Shown here piece after piece: positions 1 to 7,975 of a stretch of DNA of 64,000 nt. This DNA comes from Novosphingobium profundi. Its GTDB lineage: Bacteria > Pseudomonadota > Alphaproteobacteria > Sphingomonadales > Sphingomonadaceae. Made by a program: the position numbers and the translations under genes. The notes under the pieces are model-generated. The model saw only the letters and a program-made list of their open reading frames with translations. It ran no database searches and was not told the origin of the DNA. The stretch is from the NCBI RefSeq assembly GCF_018491765.1, contig NZ_JABWCU010000023.1, forward strand, positions 1-64,000. Reading direction: 5' to 3'. Position 1 is the stretch's first letter; each line of letters starts with the position of its first letter.

Positions 1-65
1 GCCAGCGCTGCGTTGTAGGACTTCCAGTTCGTCGTGCGGTAGCGTGCGCGGGGCGGTTTGCTCAT
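1..65 (-). CDS. IS5-family transposase, N-terminal 21 residues
   Basis: An ATG at 65 opens a frame reading MSKPPRARYRTTNWKSYNAA, nearly identical to the N-terminus of the transposase at 54459. The gene runs off the left edge, so catalytic residues are not visible. It would encode a DDE transposase that cuts and joins the element ends. Confidence 0.8.
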   Translation of the reverse strand, partial: MSKPPRARYRTTNWKSYNAAL

Positions 66-127
66 CGCCTATCATTAACCCACTGGATTCACGAACGGAA
101 TCCCTTGGGCATTTGCGCAACAAAGCC
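1..127 (-). mobile_element. IS5-family element, 5' end only (cut by window edge)
   Basis: The right-hand 16 bases (112-127) are the same terminal inverted repeat that bounds the complete element at 54398-55446, and the sequence inside it aligns base for base with that element's left end at roughly 85% identity. The element continues beyond the left edge of the window. It lies in the opposite orientation to the complete copy 54 kb away and is a different isoform, because the leader before the start codon differs at several positions. Confidence 0.85.
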
Positions 128-309
128 ACATTCAATTGAACGCGACTGCAGCCAGGCAGAGCCTGCCCGCGCAGTTGTGTGCAGCCTACTCTTGCGCCTC
201 CGTCGCCAGGTGACCTGGATGGCCTGATCGGGCCGAAAGACGAATGTCCGGTTCGCCGCCGAACCATAAGGATAGCTGACATTCGAGCGGGTTTCTGGCC
301 CACTGCGTT

Positions 310-512
310 TTAGGTCTGGTCCGGCACAGCCCGTACCTTGGCGGCCAACCGGTCAATGCCAAATGGCTTTGCGAGGAATTCGGTGCCGGGATCGAGCTGA
401 CTGTTATGAACCGCAGCGTTGCGGGTGTATCCCGTGATGTAGATCATCGTGACGTCGGGAAGAATGGCTTGCGCCCGATCGGCAAGTTCCCGATACCCGG
501 CATGGTGCGGCG
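310..512 (-). pseudogene. Remnant of a hybrid histidine kinase / receiver C-terminus
   Basis: Read on the minus strand, the last ~65 residues contain YITGYTRNAAVHN followed by a phenylalanine-rich KPF and a closing AAKVR. That is the alpha4-beta5 end of a receiver domain and matches the C-terminus of the hybrid kinase at 18933-21518 (YTSGYTRNAVVHN ... GKPF). The usual D-x-x-MPG-x-x-GREL stretch upstream is scrambled: the MPG is in another frame from the REL, so at least one deletion has occurred and the phospho-acceptor half is not recognisable. No start codon or ribosome site supports expression. The fragment lies next to the IS5 end, suggesting IS-associated loss of the rest. Bases 128-309 hold nothing I can identify. 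Confidence 0.6.
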
Positions 513-685
513 ACGATGGCCAGCGCCGCCTTGTCGCTTTCGTGGCGGATCGAAGAGATGACTCAACTCGATGTGCAATGTGTGACCAGGCTCGATTCCG
601 CGACACCCGACGTGCGTCTCGTATTCGGTATCAGTCACAAGTTCCGAACTGGCGACCCGGCGAAGGGCCGGGCCGCCAGGATATC

Positions 686-1579
686 TTAAGCGATGCCGGC
701 GCCGCCGGTCACGCCATAGACTTCTCCCGTGATGTAACTGGCCTCCTGCGAAGCGAGGAGCACGTAAACGGGCGCAATTTCGACCGGCTGCCCGGGACGA
801 CCGAACTGGCTCTGCTCGCCAAACTTGGCGACCTTTTCCTGAGGTTGACCACCACTAGGCTGGAGCACAGTCCAGAACGGACCAGGGGCCACGACGTTGG
901 CCCGAATGCCTTTTTCGATCAATTGTTTTGCAAGTGCCTTTGTATAGGCGACGATGCCCGCCTTGGTCGTGGCATAGTCCAGCAGAATATCGGACGGCTC
1001 ATAGGCCTGAACCGACGCCGTCGTTATGACTGATGCGCCCGCGGGAAGGTGAGGAACGGCAGCCTGGGCAATCCAGTGCAATGCGTAGAGATTTGTCTTG
1101 AGGGTCTTGTCGAAATCCTGCGAACTGACCTCGGCAACGCTCTCGCGAAATTGCTGGCGACCGGCATTGATGACCAGGATATCCAGGCCGCCAAGTCCGC
1201 TCACTGCATCCTCGACCAGCTGCTTGCTCCAGGCCTCGTCGGTAATATCGCCGGGCAAAGCCACGGCTTTGCGGCCTTCAGCTTCGATGAGGGCAAGGAC
1301 TTCCTTCGCGTCCTTTTCCTCGTCAGGCAGGTAGGCAATGGCGACATCTGCACCTTCGCGCGCGTAAGCGATTGCAGCAGCACGCCCGATACCGGAATCG
1401 CCCCCTGTGATGAGAGCCTTTCGTCCTTTGAGCTTGCCGGCCCCGACATAGCTGTCCTCGCCATGATCAGGCTTGGGGTCCATTTCCGCGGCAACGCCGG
1501 GCGCCGTCTGCGGCTGTTCTGGAAACGGGGGCTGCGGATACTGTGTGCGAGGATCTTGCAGTGCGAGGCGGTCGGTCAT
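686..1579 (-). CDS. SDR family oxidoreductase (YghA / glucose-ribitol dehydrogenase type)
   Basis: This 297-residue protein is a classical-type short-chain dehydrogenase that would reduce or oxidise a carbonyl/alcohol with NAD(P)H. It has a long proline-rich N-terminal tail (about 50 residues, PQPPFPEQPQ), then the cofactor motif GGDSGIGRAAA, NAG in the centre, a catalytic Ser in TTASVQAYEP and the YATTK Tyr-Lys pair, ending with a conserved TGEVYGVTGG. The tail and length match the 'SDR with glucose/ribitol dehydrogenase' group often induced by stress in sphingomonads. The start is the ATG at 1579, preceded by AGGAG six bases upstream; the open frame extends further but has no better site. 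A possible EcfG-type promoter lies at 1635-1659. The substrate cannot be read from the sequence. Confidence 0.88.
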   Translation of the reverse strand: MTDRLALQDPRTQYPQPPFPEQPQTAPGVAAEMDPKPDHGEDSYVGAGKLKGRKALITGGDSGIGRAAAIAYAREGADVAIAYLPDEEKDAKEVLALIEAEGRKAVALPGDITDEAWSKQLVEDAVSGLGGLDILVINAGRQQFRESVAEVSSQDFDKTLKTNLYALHWIAQAAVPHLPAGASVITTASVQAYEPSDILLDYATTKAGIVAYTKALAKQLIEKGIRANVVAPGPFWTVLQPSGGQPQEKVAKFGEQSQFGRPGQPVEIAPVYVLLASQEASYITGEVYGVTGGAGIA

Positions 1580-2012
1580 GAACGCTCCTGTCATTTGGAT
1601 GGGCCCGCTCTCGGAAGCGGGCGGGCAAGAACCAAAACAGCCGCGATGTGCCTGGTTCCATATCTCATCCAGTCCGGCGCCAAAGATGCGCCAGGGCGTT
1701 CCTCGGCAGACGCTGCCCGACAAGAATACCCGTTGTTCATGAACGGCGTGCTGCTGGCCCTGTCACGAGGCTGACAGTTCCGAATTGGCCCACCACACCT
1801 TGTCACTTATCGATGCGGGGTAATTTGATACGGCAACTCTGGATTAACGGAGTCATCCATTAAGGCTGCAGGTGGGTCCCGTTCAACAGTAGCAACTGTC
1901 CGATCAAGGTGTCGCCGACCGTCGCATCAGAGCCAGGCTATAGGATGTTTCGCTTCGAAGGGATCAAGTTTGCCGGCTGATGGTTGAAGCAACTCTCAAG
2001 AAGGATAACATC
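1580..2012. other. Intergenic region between divergent SDR and DUF2383 genes
   Basis: About 430 bases without a supported gene. It carries the leader and possible stress promoter of the SDR gene on the minus strand and must contain the promoter of the DUF2383 gene on the plus strand, for which I see no clear consensus. Long overlapping frames here lack ribosome sites and codon character. Confidence 0.5.
1635..1659 (-). promoter_or_regulatory. Possible EcfG-type promoter for the SDR gene
   Basis: On the minus strand GGAAC is followed after 15 bases by TGTT (or after 16 by GTTT), close to the alphaproteobacterial general-stress consensus GGAAC-N16/17-CGTT. It lies about 60 bases upstream of the SDR start. 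The spacing is one base short for the best match, so this is tentative. Confidence 0.35.
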
Positions 2013-2459
2013 ATGACCACGCAAACCACGATCTCAACGCTCAACGGCCTGATCAAAACGACCCTCGATAGCATGAAGGGCTATGAGGACGCTGCCAAGG
2101 ATGCTGAGAGCACCCAGTTCGCTACGATGTTCGCTGAGTTCGCACGGGACCGCAGCGCGGCGGCCAGCGACCTTCAGGCCGAAGTTCGCCGATTGGGCGG
2201 AACCCCTGAGGACGACAGCAGCTTCCTCGCCGCCGCTCACCGCACGTTTATGGACCTGAAGCAGGCTATTACTGGCAAAGACGACAAAGCGATCATCCAG
2301 GAAGTCGAGCGTGGTGAAGACCACATCAAAGCCAAGTTCGAAGAGGCGCTGCGCGACAGTGAGCTGGAACCGTCTTCGCGCTCCGTCCTAGAAAAGGCGT
2401 TCGTATCCGTCAAAGAAGGTCACGATAAAATGAGCGCGTTGAAGCACAGCATTGCATGA
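2013..2459 (+). CDS. PA2169-type four-helix-bundle protein (DUF2383)
   Basis: A 148-residue, wholly helical protein with the DUF2383 pattern: a first helix LNGLIKTTLDSMKGYEDAAKD, then FAEFARDRSAAASDLQ, and a late VERGEDHIKAKFEEALRDS helix. The family is ferritin/rubrerythrin-like in fold and is frequent among stress-induced proteins of unknown activity; glutamates and histidine in the third helix (ERGEDH) could bind metal, which is inference. The ATG at 2013 was chosen over an upstream in-frame start because AAGGA lies seven bases before it. A strong intrinsic terminator follows immediately, so it is a single-gene unit. Confidence 0.85.
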   Translation: MTTQTTISTLNGLIKTTLDSMKGYEDAAKDAESTQFATMFAEFARDRSAAASDLQAEVRRLGGTPEDDSSFLAAAHRTFMDLKQAITGKDDKAIIQEVERGEDHIKAKFEEALRDSELEPSSRSVLEKAFVSVKEGHDKMSALKHSIA

Positions 2460-2466
2460 CAAGATT

Positions 2467-2493
2467 AAGGCCGCCCCGTTATGGGCGGCCTTT
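2467..2493 (+). terminator. Intrinsic terminator after the DUF2383 gene
   Basis: AAGGCCGCCC and GGGCGGCCTT form a perfect 10-base stem around a six-base loop, followed by a short T run. It starts eight bases after the DUF2383 stop codon. Confidence 0.85.
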
Positions 2494-2637
2494 ATACATC
2501 TGGACGAAGGCTTGTTGGCGGTTTCTGAGTCGTTCATGCCGGGAGAGAATGAAGCTCCAGACGACGAGAAACGCACAATCGCCCAGTAGGGTAGATCGCC
2601 AACATCCGCATGCGGGCGACCCGTTTTCGAAAGTAGC

Positions 2638-4089
2638 TTAAGGCCCTACGTCGCTCTCAGAGGTGCGCAGGCGATAACCTTGACGCGACGAAAAGCCCAG
2701 GGCAGCGGCCACGGGGTCATTCCAGCCATAGGGGTCAGAGCGGATAACGGGCTCACCATCCTCACCGAGCACCACAGTCTGGTAGAGCAACCTCACGGGA
2801 ATCTCGCGCGGCAGCTTGACGAACGTCTCCTCGCCGGTCGCACGAGCTTTGTGCCATTCGTCGAGTACGCCTTCGTCCTTCGCAAGCATCTCGGCGAACC
2901 CTAGAGCATCTTCTACGCGCACGCAGCCGTGACTGCGCTGACGCTGGACCTCCTGGAAGAGCTGCTTGGCGGGCGTGTCGTGCAGGTAGATCTGGTGATC
3001 GTTCTTCATGTCGAACTTCACGAGGCCGAGTGAATTTTTCGGTCCAGGCTGCTGGACAACCCAGCCATCCTTCCATGCCATGTTATTGCGCTCAAGGTAG
3101 GCGCTCCCCTTGCCGGCGATCTCCTTGTTCTGGATCGAGCGCGGCACTGTCCACGTTGGGTTGGCGACGAGGCGATAGATCGGCGATCCCAACTGGGGTG
3201 TCTCGTTCTCAGGCTCACCGACGACCACTTTGCGGCTGTCGGCGACCTTACCGTCGCGCCAGTAGAGAAGGCGTCCCGCGGCAACGTTCACGTCGATGCG
3301 CGTAGGGGCAGGACTGCGGTCGAGCCAGCGCAACCGCTCCATCGCCACCGCCATCGTCCGGGCCCGATCCGCGTCCGACAGGTTGAGGATTTCGAGAGCG
3401 TCAGCGCCGATGACGCCATCCGGCTTGATTCCGTAGTCAGCCTGCATGCGCTGCACCGCGCGGACCATAGTGGGGTTGTAGGTGTTTCCCTGCACAGCAG
3501 AGCGATCGAGGTAGTCGGAGGCGACAAGCTGGCGCGTGATCGCGGGAACCCGCGCGTCAGTGGCGCCAGGCTTCAGCGGCTCGCCCTTGTCGGGGATCGT
3601 GGAGGCGGGCGCGCTGCCTTGCTTGCGCAGCGCGAGATAGGACCTGGACAGCGCGCGGTAGCCGTCGTCCTGCGGAGCCAGCCCATCGAGCCATTTGTCA
3701 AGATGACCTTCCTTGAGAGCTGCACCCAGACCATTCAGCAGGTTCGGATTGGGCCGGGTGACGGTATAGACGTCATAGAGCTTGGCAGGATCTGACGCCC
3801 CGCGGGCTAGCGCCGAGGCGTAACGCAACGCGCTTTGCGTCAGGGCGCGATCGCCTTCGGCATTGCCGGGCTGGCCATCCACAGCGAACCGCACCCGGTC
3901 GAGGCCATGCGCAGCACGGCGGCCGATTGCATCGCGCAACTGCCGGACAGCCCCATCATTCCAGCGCACCTGGTCAATGTTGATCGGCGGCGCTTCGGTT
4001 GTCTGGGACGTATTGTCAGGCTTCGAATGGCACGCGGGAAGCGCGACCGTTAGGGCCAGCAACGAGCAAGCGATCACAGTTCTATGCAC
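2638..4089 (-). CDS. L,D-transpeptidase lipoprotein (YcbB-like)
   Basis: This 483-residue protein should cross-link or attach peptidoglycan stems in the periplasm through a catalytic cysteine. It opens with a lipoprotein signal (LLALTVALPAC, lipid-attachment Cys at residue 20), has a helical N-terminal scaffold, a peptidoglycan-binding-like segment around 200-235 (AVQRMQADYGIKPDGVIGAD), and a YkuD catalytic domain with HDT at about 370 and the SHGCVRVED motif (Cys about 389). The size and order match the YcbB/LdtD type. I chose the GTG at 4089 because AGGAG precedes it by nine bases and the signal peptide begins there; an upstream ATG-like start would place extra charged residues before the signal. 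The broken YkuD-type gene directly upstream is on the same strand. Confidence 0.88.
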   Translation of the reverse strand: MHRTVIACSLLALTVALPACHSKPDNTSQTTEAPPINIDQVRWNDGAVRQLRDAIGRRAAHGLDRVRFAVDGQPGNAEGDRALTQSALRYASALARGASDPAKLYDVYTVTRPNPNLLNGLGAALKEGHLDKWLDGLAPQDDGYRALSRSYLALRKQGSAPASTIPDKGEPLKPGATDARVPAITRQLVASDYLDRSAVQGNTYNPTMVRAVQRMQADYGIKPDGVIGADALEILNLSDADRARTMAVAMERLRWLDRSPAPTRIDVNVAAGRLLYWRDGKVADSRKVVVGEPENETPQLGSPIYRLVANPTWTVPRSIQNKEIAGKGSAYLERNNMAWKDGWVVQQPGPKNSLGLVKFDMKNDHQIYLHDTPAKQLFQEVQRQRSHGCVRVEDALGFAEMLAKDEGVLDEWHKARATGEETFVKLPREIPVRLLYQTVVLGEDGEPVIRSDPYGWNDPVAAALGFSSRQGYRLRTSESDVGP

Positions 4090-4151
4090 ACGGATCTCCT
4101 GGTAAGACCCGTACGACAACTTATGGAAATCACGTAGGTTTCACGCTTGCC

Positions 4152-4856
4152 CTAAGCGCGGGCTGCAAAGACCATCCGTCCTTCGCCCAGGAAGCTGAAC
4201 ACGTCGCTGAGCTTGTTCTCGCCGACCGCAAAGCATCCCTGACTGCGGCCGAGCTTGCCATGGGAGGGGATCATGTCGTCGTTTGCATACCAAGCGCTGT
4301 GGATCACGATCGCACGGCTGAGCGCGTTGTTGTTCGTCGGGTCGAGCCCCACCAGACGCTGCGACCGACCGTGCTTTCATGTATAGTAATCGGCCGTGAG
4401 GAAGGCACCCTCACTCGAGGCATTGGAGCCGAAGGCGTTGGAGAACCGCTCGAGGAACCCGGTATGCCCCGGGTCGGAGCCCGAACCATGCGCGACCAGT
4501 AACCGCGAAGCCTTGCCGCTCACTACATCGAGGAAGTGCAGCCGGGGATCGGAAGATGGCGCAGTAAAATCTACAATGGCCATCCGGTCTCGCGCCTTGA
4601 CCGAACCTGAGTGCTGCTCCAGCGCAGATAGAGCCCGGCGCAGCAGCGCCGGGTCCACCGAAAAGCGAGCGGCATCTAAAGTCGTCTGCGGCATGCCCGA
4701 AGAATTACGGGGGGTAGCTGGAATAGCGGTTGGCCGGTGCGGCGGTGACGATTCTAAAAGTGGCTTGGCGGCCGGCCCGGCAAGGGCCGCAAGAGCAATG
4801 CCCGCGCTTGAAATAATCATGGCGCGCCGGTCGGTTCTGAAAGTCAGATCAGCCAT
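4152..4856 (-). pseudogene. YkuD_2-type murein L,D-transpeptidase broken by one in-frame TGA
   Basis: From the ATG at 4856 the frame reads a hydrophobic N-terminal signal (SSAGIALAALAGPAAK) and continues to TADYYT, where a TGA at 4377-4379 stops it. In the very same frame reading resumes as KHGRSQRLVGLDP and goes on to the family's RAIVIH and GRSQGCFAV (catalytic Cys) motifs, ending at 4152. The family normally has T-G-x-H/K-G at the stop position, so a single GGA-to-TGA change explains it. The product, about 235 residues if read through, would be a secreted transpeptidase; as it stands the catalytic half is lost. A sequencing error is the alternative. Confidence 0.8.
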
Positions 4857-5133
4857 GCCTCCGATAATGGCTATGTCCGCTTGCGATTAAATAGGCGTTG
4901 GCGACTTTTGTTGGGGCACTTTTGCAATTAAGCGCCGAACCGTTGTAAATACGCGGTCGGCAGCTTGAGGTGCCATCTAAATTTCTGGAACAAATTTCCC
5001 GCGCTGAACTTTCTTGCACTTTTCAAACACTCCGTTCGGATTGCAAAAGCCTGAAAGAGGTCTCGCAATCAGGGTGCGAGTGGTGCCGAGGCGCAAATGT
5101 CCGGCCTACCTATGAAACTCCGGGCGTGCATTG

Positions 5134-5424
5134 TTACGTTGTCGCCTCCTCAGTCCCGGCAGCTGCTGGCGAGGGGCCCTGCTTGGGATCGCCGGTATTT
5201 CCTTCCGCGACGTCTTGCTGAGCGCCCTCAGCCGCACCCTCCTTCGCCGCATCGGCAACCGAATTTTCGAACATCCGCTTGAGAACCCAGCCTACGGCGA
5301 AGGTGACAGAGGCCGTCACTACCGCGCGAACCGCAGTTTCCTTCAGCGACCGAACGAACTGCTTACGCTGCAGCCGCCCCGGCTGACCCGCGACTACGTC
5401 TGCTAGCTTCTCCCTGGTTCGCAT
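5134..5424 (-). CDS. Small single-pass membrane protein of unknown function
   Basis: A 96-residue protein with a basic N-terminal stretch (residues about 5-30), one probable membrane segment (AVRAVVTASVTFAVGWVL) and an acidic, alanine-rich tail (AAKEGAAEGAQQDVAEG). I do not recognise the family. The ATG at 5424 is preceded by GAGGGA with good spacing, which is better than the upstream TTG at 5439. It stands alone, with a 276-base gap to the broken transpeptidase gene. The composition resembles small stress-related envelope proteins, but that is only a resemblance. Confidence 0.6.
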   Translation of the reverse strand: MRTREKLADVVAGQPGRLQRKQFVRSLKETAVRAVVTASVTFAVGWVLKRMFENSVADAAKEGAAEGAQQDVAEGNTGDPKQGPSPAAAGTEEATT

Positions 5425-5538
5425 CGGACCGTCCCTCAAATTGTTGCATGATCATCGAATAACGCCCAATCGCAGCTCTGGACGCGCTAAATGGGTCGCC
5501 GGACCTACGATGCAGCGTCTAGGACACCCGCTGACAGA

Positions 5539-5847
5539 TTAGCCGCCGGCGACTTCAACCGCACCAGCGTCGCGAAAAGCCTGGATGACCGCATCGCCTT
5601 CATCCTCGTTCATATCCACCGAGACGACAAGCTGACCTTCGTATGCCGCGCCGGAGCCCTCGGGCGTTTCCCGGTTTTGTCCGCTCGCGACGTCCGCCCC
5701 GGCAGGCTGATCGCCAGCGCTGTTTTTGCTCCCCGCGGGCTCGATGAAGATGTCGGTCCGTTCTATGCCATATTCCTGAACAAGGTGCTCGACTGCAAGC
5801 TCGACTTCCCGGCGGCCAGGAAACAGTGCCTTGATGGTGGTGGACAT
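5539..5847 (-). CDS. Small stress-type protein, unknown function
   Basis: A 102-residue acidic protein with an N-terminal half reading VELAVEHLVQEYGIERTDIFIEP, a glycine/alanine/serine-rich linker, and a C-terminal half LVVSVDMNEDEGDAVIQAFRDAGA. The two beta-alpha halves resemble a ferredoxin-like fold of the kind found in 'general stress' YflT-like proteins; this is pattern-based and uncertain. The ATG at 5847 has GGAG seven bases upstream. A GGAAC-N16-CGCT site upstream suggests EcfG-dependent expression. Confidence 0.6.
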   Translation of the reverse strand: MSTTIKALFPGRREVELAVEHLVQEYGIERTDIFIEPAGSKNSAGDQPAGADVASGQNRETPEGSGAAYEGQLVVSVDMNEDEGDAVIQAFRDAGAVEVAGG

Positions 5848-5873
5848 GCATCTACTCCATTACAGGTATTGAG

Positions 5874-5898
5874 AGCGCAAGGGCACTGACATAGTTCC
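5874..5898 (-). promoter_or_regulatory. Possible EcfG-type stress promoter
   Basis: On the minus strand GGAAC (5898-5894) is followed after exactly 16 bases by CGCT (5877-5874), one mismatch from the GGAAC-N16-CGTT general-stress consensus. It ends about 27 bases before the start codon of the small protein at 5847. Confidence 0.45.
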
Positions 5899-5947
5899 CG
5901 CGGCACGCCGTAATCGAACTCGCTGATTCCTTCGCTGTCACCTGGGC

Positions 5948-6031
5948 GAGGACATCTACCCACGCATCGGCAACGCGCTGTTCCTGATCTCGATGAGCCA
6001 GGGCGAAACCGGCCCCGGCCTGCCGGTCTAA
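5948..6031 (+). pseudogene. Possible 3' fragment of an unknown plus-strand gene
   Basis: An open stretch of 27 codons reads EDIYPRIGNALFLISMSQGE and ends GPGLPV-stop. It reads like a natural protein C-terminus but has no start or ribosome site, and I cannot name the parent. The overlapping hairpin formed by CCGGCCCCGG and CCGGGGCCGG (6010-6041) may serve as a terminator for the minus-strand DUF1989 gene. Confidence 0.25.
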
Positions 6032-6648
6032 ACCGGGGCCGGCGCCGGTTGTATGGCGTAATGGATCGGCTTGAACGACCCGCCGTTCGATGCATAGGCC
6101 GAGCAGGCGGTCAGCCCGATCACGCAGTCCTCGGCCGCGCGCAGGCGGATCAGGTCGCCCGCGACGCTGGTGGGCGGGATCACCGAGATGCGCCCCGTAT
6201 CCTGCTCCACCGGCACGTTCATGAAAAGGTTGAACGCGGTGGGGATTGCGTCCTCCTCGATCCCGTAGGGCGAGAGCGCTGCGGCGAGGTTGCCGAAACA
6301 TCCGCGATGGACCGGCTTGTCGGGATAGAAGTGCCGGAATGTCGCCTCGCTGCAGGGCGTCAGCAGGAAGTCGTGTCGGCCGACGGTGTCCTCGACGATC
6401 TCCAGCAGCACCCGCGAGCGGTTGGACCAGAGTCGGTTGCCGGTGGTGAGACTGATGGTCTCCTCATAGTCGAACGTGCGCCCGTTCGAGATGACTTCGC
6501 GCACGTCGTGCGCCGCGAAGGCCAGCAGGTCGGCGACCTGGCAGCCCTGCGGGTCGGTCACGGTGAGTATCTCGCCCGCGCCGAGGAGGAAGGCGGCACC
6601 GCTGCGCGGGCCGATCACTTTGGGCTCAATCACTTTCGCATCGCTCAT
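6028..6648 (-). CDS. DUF1989 / urea-carboxylase-associated family protein
   Basis: A 206-residue cupin-like protein of the DUF1989 family, which accompanies urea and guanidine metabolism genes. Recognisable parts are the early VTDPQGCQVADLLAF, the central SRVLLEIVEDTVGRHDFLLTPC and the late FNLFMNVPVEQDTG ... DLIRLRAAEDC. The start overlaps the stop of the YqcI/YcgG gene in an ATGA, so the two are translationally coupled and probably share a pathway. No urea carboxylase, amidolyase or transporter is in the window, so the substrate is unknown; a guanidino or amide compound is an inference from family company. Confidence 0.85.
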   Translation of the reverse strand: MSDAKVIEPKVIGPRSGAAFLLGAGEILTVTDPQGCQVADLLAFAAHDVREVISNGRTFDYEETISLTTGNRLWSNRSRVLLEIVEDTVGRHDFLLTPCSEATFRHFYPDKPVHRGCFGNLAAALSPYGIEEDAIPTAFNLFMNVPVEQDTGRISVIPPTSVAGDLIRLRAAEDCVIGLTACSAYASNGGSFKPIHYAIQPAPAPV

Positions 6649-7319
6649 ACGCGCGGGTCCCTGAACGGGCAGCCCCAGTCCGGCTCGACCGCGCGGCCGC
6701 TGTACTGGCGCGCCTCGCTCGCCTCGCCGTGGCGCGCTAGCATCGGATTGAGCGAGCCCGCGATGGCGAGGTCACGGTCGAGGATGCGCTCGCGCATGCG
6801 CTCGTAGCGGCCTTCGGTGCGTAATCTCTCGAACTGTTCGTGCAGGTTGAACACCAGCACCGGGCGCGTGAAACGTCGCGCGGGCCGCGAGGCATTGGGG
6901 TGCAGGCCGACGACGAAGAACGCGCTGCCACCGAAGCTGAGCGAGAAGTGCGGGTCCTCCGGATCAGGACTTACCGCATCGTCGTAGGGCTGGCCGAGCC
7001 AGGCGTCCTTGTCCGCGAAGGACTGAATGCGCTCCCACATCGCGTGTTCGAACGCGCGCTCGGTGAGGTCGTCGGGGCCTTCGAAGACGACGGCCAGGCT
7101 GCGCAGTCCTTCCGGGTCGCCCTGATAGTCCTGGCTCCACTGCAGCAGCTCCCGGTGGATCACGACGTCGTTCCAGGCGCTGGTCAGGTCGCGCGCCGCG
7201 ACGACCTTGAGCGAACCCTTGGCCAGCGCCGACTTCGCCCCAACGCAAGGGAACGCTGGGTCGCGAACGAACGCTGTGAATTCTTCCTCCAGGTTCCGGA
7301 GCGAGGGGTCCGCCATCAT
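6645..7319 (-). CDS. YqcI/YcgG family (GntA-type heme-dependent N-hydroxylase family)
   Basis: A 224-residue protein of the YqcI/YcgG family. Visible family features are FPCVGAKSALAKG near the N-terminus, a central HRELLQWSQDY, the FFVVGLHPNASRPARRF block with its conserved His, and the C-terminal NPMLARHGEASEARQYSGR. The founding characterised member, GntA, hydroxylates an arginine-derived guanidino nitrogen using heme; activity here is inferred. The first of two adjacent ATGs (7319) follows GGAGAG at good spacing; the longer open frame upstream lacks a site. The gene is coupled by ATGA to the DUF1989 gene. Confidence 0.8.
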   Translation of the reverse strand: MMADPSLRNLEEEFTAFVRDPAFPCVGAKSALAKGSLKVVAARDLTSAWNDVVIHRELLQWSQDYQGDPEGLRSLAVVFEGPDDLTERAFEHAMWERIQSFADKDAWLGQPYDDAVSPDPEDPHFSLSFGGSAFFVVGLHPNASRPARRFTRPVLVFNLHEQFERLRTEGRYERMRERILDRDLAIAGSLNPMLARHGEASEARQYSGRAVEPDWGCPFRDPRV

Positions 7320-7439
7320 GCATTTCTCTCCATTGCGGATGTAAACGAACGACGGCCGGAAAGGTGTCCACTCCTCGTCGCGGGATCGAAGACCCTGTGG
7401 TGTTCGCTGCTTGGGAAAGGGCAATGAAAAGGTGATGCC

Positions 7440-7779
7440 ATGCACGTACTGATTATCGAGACGGCCCGCTGATCGCCATGTTGATACAGAATGCTCTGGA
7501 GGACGCGGGCACGACGAGCTTCATATCGTCGAACATGAAACCGATGCGGTAATTTCCGCCCGGTACGACCAACCCGCGTTCATCACCTCCGACGTGAAGT
7601 TGAACGAACGCACCGGCCCCGCGGCCGCGCGCATCCACGATGAACTCAGCGACATACCGGTCTTCGTCACCGCCACGCCGGACGCGGCCATGCCCTGCGA
7701 CCCGGCCGGTGCGGTGCTCCGCAGGTCCTTTGCCCACGACGAGCTGGAGCGGGCATTCCGCAAGGCGCTGACGGCGTGA
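7440..7779 (+). pseudogene. Receiver-domain protein with two single-base deletions
   Basis: From the ATG at 7440 the frame starts MHVLIIE and then slips: after the glutamate codon one base is missing, and the reading GPLIAMLIQNALEDAG follows in the next frame. A second missing base near 7521 shifts to HIVEHETDAVISARY, and the last frame runs FITSDVKLNERTGPAAARI ... IPVFVTATP ... ELERAFRKALTA to the stop at 7779. The order of elements is that of a stand-alone receiver (phospho-Asp in TSDVKL), but the conserved Lys of the usual KPF has become RSF. Two independent frame losses plus that change argue for a decayed gene and not a sequencing error. Confidence 0.75.
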
Positions 7780-7975
7780 AAAGGCCAGTCGGCCGCCGGC
7801 CTTCACGCTTTACCGAGAACCACTCCATGAGGCCGCGCCTTCGACTAAAGCGAGGGAATTTGCGGTTACATCGTACCTCGCATCGCAGCATACTCCGCGA
7901 TGAAATCTCTTCTCCCTTAGGCACCAGGAGCAGCGCTTCGCGTTCCTCGGTTCTATCCGACTAAGGAGTTGCCGC

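Noticed and set aside
310..606. The 98-codon frame as an intact receiver protein
   Set aside because: Only the last ~65 residues match a receiver, and the phospho-acceptor half is in broken frames.
4377..4379. The TGA as a selenocysteine codon
   Set aside because: The family has glycine here, no selenocysteine-insertion hairpin is evident, and the family does not use selenocysteine.
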